A stretch of 11,237 nucleotides of DNA, from the NCBI GenBank assembly GCA_947631485.1, contig CANRLJ010000018.1:1-11237 (forward strand). Reading direction: 5' to 3'. Position numbers and translations under genes: made by a program. Of this stretch, positions 6,633 through 11,237 are shown piece by piece (the first letter of the stretch is position 1; every line of letters begins with the position of its first letter). The stretch comes from an uncultured Clostridia bacterium. GTDB lineage: Bacteria; Bacillota; Clostridia; Christensenellales; UBA1242. The notes under the pieces are model-generated. The model searched no databases. It saw only the letters and a list, made by a program, of their open reading frames with translations, and had not been told where the DNA came from.

Positions 6633-7223
6633 CTATTCATCAACTTTTTCGTCAAGGTATGTTGCCATATAGTCAGCCAAGTGAAACAAAAACACAGTTG
6701 GGTATTTATAAAAAACCTCACTCAGTATGCTTGAATTTGTTGTTCGTGGGTCAAAACACCCCATGTGCCAATTTATGCACAGTGCCTCCTCACGAGTAAG
6801 TTTAAGAAAGCCCGAAAGCATATACACCGATTTTTCTCCATGTCCATAAGGCAAAGAGTCAGCATATTTGTAGTATGGTTTTTGCACCCATTGACCATCA
6901 ACTTTCACATTGCGCATATCAATAGTATATGTATTCACTTTGCAAATATCATGCAATAATGCAATGATGGCAACGCTTTCTGGCGAAATTTTCTCTGTCC
7001 ACGCCTCACCATACTCCATCTGCAACAGTTTTAAAAACCTTTTATAAACATTTACACTGTGAAAAGCAAGTCCACCTTCAAAATTGCTGTGTCTTCTTCC
7101 TGAGGCTGGCGCAGTGAAAAAGTCAGACTTTTCCAAAAAGTTTAACAGTTCCTCAGAGCCCTCGCGCTCGATGTTGTCATAATAGATTTCCAAAAATTCT
7201 TGTTTAATTTCTTCAAGTTCCAT
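6633..7223 (-). CDS. HD-domain hydrolase
   Basis: The 196-aa product carries the metal ligands of the HD phosphohydrolase superfamily: His55 in GLAFHS, His91-Asp92 in LLHDICK, His128 in YGHGEKS and Asp184 in HLADYMA. His153 in NWHMG may also contribute. The N-terminal FLEKSDFFTAPAS followed by a GGLxxHS signature is typical of a Clostridia group annotated only as HD-domain protein. Substrates of the superfamily are nucleotides or RNA, and nothing here defines which. GAGGG stands seven bases before the ATG. It lies 24 bases after holA and is probably the last gene of the comEC-holA operon. A TTGGAG/TATAAA pair just upstream could be an internal promoter. The stop codon abuts a dispersed repeat, and no terminator is evident. 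Confidence 0.88.
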   Translation of the reverse strand: MELEEIKQEFLEIYYDNIEREGSEELLNFLEKSDFFTAPASGRRHSNFEGGLAFHSVNVYKRFLKLLQMEYGEAWTEKISPESVAIIALLHDICKVNTYTIDMRNVKVDGQWVQKPYYKYADSLPYGHGEKSVYMLSGFLKLTREEALCINWHMGCFDPRTTNSSILSEVFYKYPTVFLFHLADYMATYLDEKVDE

Positions 7224-7247
7224 AATTTTCCCTCTTATTTTTATATT

Positions 7248-8180
7248 TTAACTGTATAATACTCCAAAAATCAAATAATAAAGTGCATTTTCAATCTGCA
7301 TTTGCCCATTTTTTATATAAAAATCGACATCATTTAACATTTCATATATGTTTTTTAGTTGCAACTTTGAAAAGTTTTTGCCAAGTGCCCTTGCCTTTGT
7401 GATGGCATATTCTTTGACGGAAAGCAGGTCGGCAAGTTCTTTGTCAGAAAGGTCTGATATGGCTGCAAAAAACAAACGCCTGAAATGGTTTAACACCAAG
7501 TTGAAGGTTTTTGTGTCCTTCTCCATCAAATTTAAAAGTTCAACCGCCCTGCTGGCATCACGCTTTGACAAGGCATCCGTCAGTTCGAAAACCGTGAACT
7601 CAGTTTCTTTGCAAACGAGTTGGTCGATTGTGCTTGCCGTGATTTCTTCTTCATCCACCACCACAAGTTTGTCCAATTCGTTTTTGATGAGCGAATAATA
7701 GTCGCAACATGCGTCAATCAGTTTTCGGCACGCCTCTGGTGTGATGGTTTTGTTTGCGGCTTTAAGTTGGGCGGCAATCAAATCGGAAAGACTTTTTTCA
7801 TCAAGGCGTTTTGCACTCACCTTTTCTGCCACGATAAAATCAAATTTGTTGAAAAAGTCAAAAATCACCAAACATGTGCTTTCAACAGGTTTTTTAAGAT
7901 ATTCTCGCAGTTTTTTCTTGAAATTTTCGGTTATTTTGGTTATATTTTTCAACAAAACAACTTTTTTGTCGCTTCCCATTGGCAATGTTTCGCAAGAGTT
8001 TATTATTGCATCAATGTCAACATTGTCATCATCAAAAACGACAAAATTAAAGTCCTCCATCTGCAAATTGCAGGCACTTTTGATGAGTGCCAAAGCCTTG
8101 TCATACAAAAGTATGTCCTCGCCCTGCACCAAATAGCACATCTCAACTTTTTTTGTTAATCTCGACTTTAGAGTTTTCAT
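7248..8180 (-). CDS. holA: DNA polymerase III subunit delta
   Basis: The delta subunit is the part of the clamp-loader complex that opens the beta sliding clamp. The 310-aa length is close to the usual 330-340. The N-terminal YLVQGEDILLYDKALALI (about 16-33), the FDDDNVDIDAI and LPMGSDKKVVLLKN stretches, and the C-terminal helical collar region (FTVFELTDALSKRDA onwards) are as in Bacillota HolA. The start at 8180 is chosen for the AAGGAGG six bases upstream; a longer frame from 8270 runs through comEC and is rejected. It begins ten bases after the comEC stop, and its ribosome site overlaps the comEC end, so the two are co-transcribed. In many Bacillota the next gene is rpsT on the other strand; here it is an HD hydrolase. 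Confidence 0.9.
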   Translation of the reverse strand: MKTLKSRLTKKVEMCYLVQGEDILLYDKALALIKSACNLQMEDFNFVVFDDDNVDIDAIINSCETLPMGSDKKVVLLKNITKITENFKKKLREYLKKPVESTCLVIFDFFNKFDFIVAEKVSAKRLDEKSLSDLIAAQLKAANKTITPEACRKLIDACCDYYSLIKNELDKLVVVDEEEITASTIDQLVCKETEFTVFELTDALSKRDASRAVELLNLMEKDTKTFNLVLNHFRRLFFAAISDLSDKELADLLSVKEYAITKARALGKNFSKLQLKNIYEMLNDVDFYIKNGQMQIENALYYLIFGVLYS

Positions 8181-8190
8181 AATCCCCTCC

Positions 8191-9687
8191 TTAAAGAGCA
8201 AAAAGCAAGACCAAAGTTGTTGCTCCCAAAACAGAGCAACAAGAGGCCTTAACTTTTTTGTTTGAAACAAAATATTTACTCAGCACAAAAATCAGCAAGA
8301 AAAATGTTGCCACACAAAAGATGTTTATTGGCGATAAATTTAAAATCAAACCCGTCTGCGAAAAGAATTGTGCCGTTTGAAAGATTAATTTCAACCCAAA
8401 ACCAGCAATGTTTAACAAAAATCCAAATGGCAAAAACAGAGTGAGCAGCGAGCCAACAAACAAAATTGGATACGCCAAAGAGAAGATTGGAATAATCAGC
8501 AAATTTGCAAAGGCAGACAAAAAGTTGAAACTTGTTGACATTGCGGCAAGGAAAGGAAGGATTCCAACCTGAACACTTATTGTCAAGCCAAGATATTTTG
8601 CCACGGAGTTTGGAAAGACCTTTTGAAGCCATTTTGAAACAAGTGGGCAAAGAGTATAAATTGCCAAAACACAGAAAAAACTCATTAAAAAGCCCAAATC
8701 AAGTGCAAAAAGTGGAAAAATTGTCAAAATAATCAGCCCCGCAAGTCCAAGACTGTTCAGCCCGTCATAGCACTTGCCCGTGCCAATTGTTGTTGACCAG
8801 ACAAGCCCCATAATCCCCGCTCGCAGAATTGATGGCGAGAAGTTGCACGCATAGGCATACATCCCCAGCAACGCAAAACATATAAGAAAGTTTAACACTC
8901 CTTTCACTTTCAGTTTTTTAAGAACAAAGCCCAACAGGGCAAGCAGAAAACTTATATGAAGCCCAGACACCGTCAGCAGATGCACAATACCGGCGGACTT
9001 AAAGTTGTTGTAGGTCTCTTTGTCGATGTCACTTTTGTCGCCAAATAAGATGGCGTATGCCACCGCACCCTGCTGGGCACCCATGTTTTTTTTCAGATTT
9101 TCCTTGATGCTCATGCGAAAGCGCTCAACCGGAAGAAGTTGGTTTCCCTGAACAACAAAATTCGACACCTCCGCCTCATATGGCGTGCCGTCTCGATAAT
9201 AAAAACTGTTAAAACTTTCACCATTAAAAAGTTGGGCATTTTCAACCTTTGCATTGAAGGCAATAATGTCGCCCTCTTTAACCTTTCCTGCGCCACCTTT
9301 TATGTATAAATTCAAATTTTTTGCGTTTTTTCCGTTTATTTTAACATTTTTTGCAACCACACTGACATCATCATAATAGATGGTCATGTCATCAGTCAGC
9401 CTTGCAACCACCTGACTTTCGCCCTCCGGAACGGGCTGTTGAAAGGTGGAAATCCCCACAAACCACCAGCCTATGCCCAAACAAAAAACTGCCAGCACAA
9501 CCGCCAGCATATTGAAACTTTTTGTCCACAAGCACATGCCGATGAAAACCAACAAAATCAGACAGTCAAATATGATGTATTTTATGTTTCCATCAAAAAC
9601 AAATTTTGTTGTTGCCAATGCCAACAAAAATGCTAAAAAAGTGTAAAAAAGTGGCCTAGAATTGAAAAATTTTCTTTTAGCGTCCAT
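8191..9687 (-). CDS. comEC: ComEC/Rec2 family DNA-uptake channel, short form without the beta-lactamase-like domain
   Basis: ComEC is the membrane channel through which single-stranded DNA enters during transformation. The 498-aa product has two or three N-terminal membrane segments (about 11-30, 36-53, 58-80), an OB-like soluble region (about 90-200), then the Competence domain with HLLTVSGLHISF (236-247), SPSILRAGIM (284-293) and NLLIIP (395-400) among several membrane helices. Typical ComEC is 700-800 aa and ends in a metallo-beta-lactamase-like domain. That domain is absent here: the protein stops after two C-terminal hydrophobic stretches, with no frame continuing it. It heads the comEC-holA-HD series. 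The ATG has no Shine-Dalgarno site and may have a very short leader. Whether this form supports DNA uptake is uncertain. Confidence 0.9.
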   Translation of the reverse strand: MDAKRKFFNSRPLFYTFLAFLLALATTKFVFDGNIKYIIFDCLILLVFIGMCLWTKSFNMLAVVLAVFCLGIGWWFVGISTFQQPVPEGESQVVARLTDDMTIYYDDVSVVAKNVKINGKNAKNLNLYIKGGAGKVKEGDIIAFNAKVENAQLFNGESFNSFYYRDGTPYEAEVSNFVVQGNQLLPVERFRMSIKENLKKNMGAQQGAVAYAILFGDKSDIDKETYNNFKSAGIVHLLTVSGLHISFLLALLGFVLKKLKVKGVLNFLICFALLGMYAYACNFSPSILRAGIMGLVWSTTIGTGKCYDGLNSLGLAGLIILTIFPLFALDLGFLMSFFCVLAIYTLCPLVSKWLQKVFPNSVAKYLGLTISVQVGILPFLAAMSTSFNFLSAFANLLIIPIFSLAYPILFVGSLLTLFLPFGFLLNIAGFGLKLIFQTAQFFSQTGLILNLSPINIFCVATFFLLIFVLSKYFVSNKKVKASCCSVLGATTLVLLFAL

Positions 9688-9698
9688 AAAACACTAAA

Positions 9699-9728
9699 AG
9701 AATAACACAAAATTTCAAATTATGCAAA
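9699..9728 (-). promoter_or_regulatory. Possible promoter of comEC
   Basis: On the minus strand TTTGCA (9723-9728), an 18-base spacer and TATTCT (9699-9704), 11 bases before the ATG. It would give a leader of only about five bases, consistent with the missing ribosome site. The boxes are imperfect, so transcription from the upstream 110-aa gene is an alternative. Confidence 0.35.
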
Positions 9729-9733
9729 TCTTT

Positions 9734-10066
9734 TTATGCCTTTCCGCCGTCCGTCTTTCTCATAGGAACACGGCTGAAAAAGTCGCTCACACTCCTTTTG
9801 TCAAACACATATTCTCCATGCTTTGCAACAAAGTCCTTCAGCCTGTCATCAACATAGTTTGTGCCCACATTTTCATATCTGTAAAACTCCTCATGCACAA
9901 CATGGTCAATTTCCATAAACTCCGAGTTTTTCAACGCCACTATTATCAGTTTCTGATTTCCTTTTCTGGAATCGATATGGTCGTCAAAAGACTGGTGATA
10001 TGGATAGATGCAATACCCCAAAGTTGTGCCTAAAATTCTTTGAGGTTCTGTGACTAGAAATGGCAT
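9734..10066 (-). CDS. Hypothetical protein of 110 aa
   Basis: The start MPFLVTEPQR follows AAAGGAGG with seven bases between, which fixes it over the longer frame from 10144. The product is soluble, with no signal or membrane segment. Visible stretches are LGYCIYPYHQSFDDHI, KLIIVALKNSEF, DHVVHEEFYRYENVG and a charged tail. I do not recognise a family. It lies 46 bases upstream of comEC on the same strand and may be the first gene of that unit. The 5' region toward tRNA-Ser contains AT-rich possible -10 boxes, but none with a convincing -35. Confidence 0.75.
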   Translation of the reverse strand: MPFLVTEPQRILGTTLGYCIYPYHQSFDDHIDSRKGNQKLIIVALKNSEFMEIDHVVHEEFYRYENVGTNYVDDRLKDFVAKHGEYVFDKRSVSDFFSRVPMRKTDGGKA

Positions 10067-10179
10067 ATTTTGTCCTCCTTTCAAAACTTGTCTATCTATA
10101 TGATATATTATTTTGAGATGCGAAAATGTGTGAAATTTTGTCATAAAAACACTTTTCTTAAACTCTTAGCAGGAAAAGA

Positions 10180-10208
10180 TTGCAAATAAAAAATAAAAAT
10201 GATATAAT
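10180..10208 (+). promoter_or_regulatory. Promoter of tRNA-Ser
   Basis: TTGCAA (10180-10185), a 17-base AT-rich spacer and a perfect TATAAT (10203-10208). The expected transcription start near 10215 is a few bases before the tRNA. Confidence 0.72.
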
Positions 10209-10218
10209 GAAAGGGCTT

Positions 10219-10309
10219 GGAGATGTATCGAAGTGGTCGCACCGAGCCGCACTCGAAATGCGGTTGTCGAGAAATCGGCACGTGGGTTCGAATCCCACCG
10301 TCTCCGCCA
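10219..10309 (+). tRNA. tRNA-Ser, anticodon CGA
   Basis: The acceptor arms GGAGATG (10219-10225) and CGTCTCC (10299-10305) pair with one U-G, followed by discriminator G and an encoded CCA (10307-10309). The anticodon stem CCGCA/TGCGG holds CTCGAAA, giving CGA for UCG codons. A long variable arm (TTGTCGAGAAATCGGCA) and the T arm GTGGG-TTCGAAT-CCCAC confirm class II. Its last 21-25 bases recur twice downstream. Confidence 0.96.
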
Positions 10310-10335
10310 ATATTGCATGTGCAAACAACTTTTAG

Positions 10336-10452
10336 CGGTGGGATTAAGCCTTTGGCTTGCAAAACCTTGTTTTGCCGAACCCACGCCCGTGGGCTCGACC
10401 CTTCGGCAAGTTAGAAACAATGGGTCTGCGCTATCGCTATCGAATCCCACCG
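10336..10452 (+). ncRNA. Candidate structured RNA closed by the second tRNA-Ser tail
   Basis: CGGTGGGATT (10336-10345) is the exact reverse complement of AATCCCACCG in the second tail (10443-10452). Within this closing stem lie exact pairs: AAGCC/GGCTT (10346-10358), GCAAAA/TTTTGC (10359-10375), CCCAC/GTGGG with loop GCCC (10380-10393), GACCC/GGGTC (10397-10426) and GCG/CGC (10428-10437). It would be part of the tRNA-Ser primary transcript. No known RNA family is recognised; the pairing was found by eye. Confidence 0.5.
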
Positions 10453-10507
10453 TCTCCGCCAATACAAGAAAACTGATAAAGACTGCTTTTATGAGAACAG
10501 CACTTAT

Positions 10508-10621
10508 TGGGATTCGAACGGGCGGAAAAGCAAAGGCAACGGTGTTTGCATTTGCCCGCCCCGGCGTGAAAGCAAGTCCATGACAATGGACGGTCGCGTC
10601 AGCGATGCGGAGCGAATCCCA
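10508..10621 (+). ncRNA. Candidate structured RNA closed by the third tRNA-Ser tail
   Basis: TGGGATTCG (10508-10516) pairs exactly with CGAATCCCA in the third tail (10613-10621). Inside are GGGCGG/CCGCCC (10520-10561), GCAAA/TTTGC (10530-10549), GTCCAT/ATGGAC with loop GACA (10576-10591) and CGC/GCG (10595-10604). The order resembles the preceding segment although most bases differ, and the last small stem changes from GCG-CTAT-CGC to CGC-GTCA-GCG while staying paired. Confidence 0.45.
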
Positions 10622-10657
10622 CCGTCTCCGCCATCAAAAAAATTTCGCTTTTGCTCA

Positions 10658-10677
10658 TTTTCGCTTAAAAGCGAAAA
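10658..10677. other. Hairpin after the last tRNA-Ser tail, possible terminator
   Basis: TTTTCGCTT and AAGCGAAAA form a near-perfect palindrome. On the plus strand no T run follows directly; the nearest is T6 at 10695-10700. On the minus strand a related stem is followed by seven T (10636-10642). It probably ends one or both transcripts, but the direction is unclear. Confidence 0.35.
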
Positions 10678-10684
10678 GTATCGA

Positions 10685-10747
10685 TTTGACGCTGTTTTTT
10701 GTCTTTGCCCCGAGTGTAAATCGCACTACGCTGGCGATTTAGGGCAA
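10685..10747 (+). repeat. Dispersed palindromic repeat downstream of tRNA-Ser (complete copy)
   Basis: TTTGACGCT, T6 and TTTGCCCCGAGTGTAAA (10704-10720) match the copy at 2163-2209. Here both arms exist: TTGCCC (10705-10710) pairs with GGGCAA (10742-10747), and TAAATCGC (10717-10724) pairs with GCGATTTA (10734-10741), with CGAGTG bulged and a nine-base loop. Confidence 0.7.
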
Positions 10748-10794
10748 TCGTTTTAATAAGAAAGATGAGGAAAAAATGAATAAAGAAAAATGAG

Positions 10795-10935
10795 ATGTTT
10801 ACAACAGAGATTTTACAAACACAACAAACGGAATACGAAAAAATCATCATCAACAAGGGCGAACATTTGGCAGATGCTGTCCTAAAAAAAAGCATAGATT
10901 TAAAGCCCGGAATAGGTTTTAAAAACTATCGCTAA
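10795..10935 (+). CDS. Small protein of 46 aa, unknown; N-terminus possibly frameshifted
   Basis: The frame MFTTEILQTQQTEYEKIII runs to FKNYR and has the look of a soluble helical protein. Its ATG at 10795 has no ribosome site. Just upstream, GAGG (10767-10770) with five bases of spacing serves an ATG at 10776 that reads only MNKEK before TGA at 10791-10793. Removing one A from the run at 10786-10790 joins both into MNKENEMFTTEILQ, a more natural start. So this is either a small gene with a five-codon leader, an indel, or a decayed gene. No family recognised; no clear promoter or terminator. Confidence 0.5.
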   Translation: MFTTEILQTQQTEYEKIIINKGEHLADAVLKKSIDLKPGIGFKNYR

Positions 10936-10983
10936 AACCTCCACCCTGTTTTGTTTGCTTCAAAAAATTTCTCTGAAAGTCAT

Positions 10984-11013
10984 TTGCCCATATCAAAAAC
11001 CTTGTGATATAAT
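10984..11013 (+). promoter_or_regulatory. Promoter of the metallo-beta-lactamase-fold gene
   Basis: A perfect TATAAT (11008-11013) preceded by TGA (extended -10), with TTGCCC (10984-10989) 18 bases upstream. The transcription start near 11020 leaves a leader of about 11 bases, which would begin close to or within the GAGGTG ribosome site. Confidence 0.65.
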
Positions 11014-11030
11014 ATTTGTGAGGTGTTTTT

Positions 11031-11237
11031 ATGAAATTGATGGTTTTATGTGACAACAACACATTTATTGACAGTTATTTGGTCGGCGAGCCAGCCCTTT
11101 CCTTTTACATAGAAAATGGAAAAGACAAAATCTTGTTCGACCTTGGCTATTCCAATGTGTTCAAGTTTAACGCAGAAAAAAGACATATAAATCTTGAAAA
11201 TGTCAACAAGATTGTCCTGTCACATGGTCATGATGAC
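11031..11237 (+). CDS. Metallo-beta-lactamase-fold hydrolase, N-terminal part only
   Basis: The ATG follows GAGGTG with five bases between, and 69 codons run to the right edge. The order MKLMVLCDNNT, SFYIENGKDKILFDLG and IVLSHGHDD is that of small metallo-beta-lactamase-fold proteins. SHGHDD (64-69) is the HxHxD metal-binding motif, and FDLG marks the second strand pair. The spacing resembles proteins often annotated as dihydropterin-related or general MBL-fold hydrolases. Substrate specificity lies beyond the window. It has its own promoter. Confidence 0.88.
   Translation, partial: MKLMVLCDNNTFIDSYLVGEPALSFYIENGKDKILFDLGYSNVFKFNAEKRHINLENVNKIVLSHGHDD

Larger units (their letters stand above)
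10288..10633 (+). repeat. tRNA-Ser 3'-end tail repeated twice downstream (three copies in total)
   Basis: The 3' end of the tRNA, CGAATCCCACCGTCTCCGCC plus A, occurs at 10289-10309 (in the gene), 10441-10461 and 10613-10633, always on the plus strand. Copies one and two are identical over 25 bases (10288-10312 and 10440-10464). The periods are 152 and 172. The copies lack the 5' half of a tRNA. The two intervening segments are diverged from each other but share an ACAATGG motif followed by a small GC hairpin before each tail, and a GCAAA...TTTGC stem. No integrase or protein gene is seen in them. Confidence 0.93.

Noticed and set aside
8181..8270. Longer N-terminus for holA
   Set aside because: It would overlap the comEC coding end, and the AAGGAGG site serves the ATG at 8180.
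10141..10583. Several frames on both strands across tRNA-Ser and the tail repeats
   Set aside because: They read through the tRNA and structured repeats and lack ribosome sites; the peptides are the usual spurious tRNA translations.
10288..10633. Prophage or integrative element bounded by tRNA-tail att sites
   Set aside because: The inserts are only about 130-150 nt with no integrase or other gene; insertion scars remain possible and are noted in the finding.
10665..10895. Minus-strand frame rich in Phe/Ile
   Set aside because: It crosses the palindromic repeat, has no ribosome site and opposes the small plus-strand frame.

Overview
The window looks like a chromosomal piece of an AT-rich Gram-positive bacterium, most likely an uncultured Clostridia-type Bacillota. 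The reasons are strong AGGAGG ribosome sites, TTGACA/TATAAT promoters, T-rich intrinsic terminators, tRNA genes that encode their CCA, and the Bacillota-style comEC-holA gene order. The species cannot be named from the sequence.

Left part (1-2063): the start of a membrane-anchored protein of unknown function (minus strand, running off the left edge). Next is an rlmD/rumA-type 23S rRNA uracil methyltransferase split into two frames at a run of seven A. Its promoter is divergent from a tRNA-Leu(CAG) promoter, and its -10 box is so close to the ATG that the mRNA should be leaderless.

Repeat-rich spacer (2064-2521): the tRNA-Leu terminator, a 17-nt motif also found downstream of tRNA-Ser, six tandem 19-20 nt units, and a palindromic TGTCAT...ATGACA element with degenerate half copies. 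No gene is seen here.

Centre (2522-6427, minus strand): an 87-aa protein with the spacing of encapsulated-ferritin metal ligands, and upstream of it a 1167-aa protein with one membrane segment, acidic Pro/Glu linkers and an internally duplicated domain. The large gene has a consensus promoter and a clean terminator. It matches no family I recognise.

Right-centre (6583-10066, minus strand): a probable operon of a 110-aa unknown, a short ComEC lacking the beta-lactamase-like domain, DNA polymerase III delta (holA) and an HD-domain hydrolase. Another copy of the TGTCAT repeat touches the HD gene's stop codon.

Right end (10180-11237, plus strand): tRNA-Ser(CGA), followed by two further copies of its 3' end at 152 and 172 nt intervals. 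Each copy closes a strongly base-paired segment, an arrangement reminiscent of the E. coli tyrT/rtT repeats. After these come a palindromic repeat, a 46-codon reading frame that may carry another single-A frameshift, and the start of a metallo-beta-lactamase-fold protein. The tRNA-tail repeats are the most unusual feature; the large duplicated-domain protein and the ferritin-like gene without a visible encapsulin come next.
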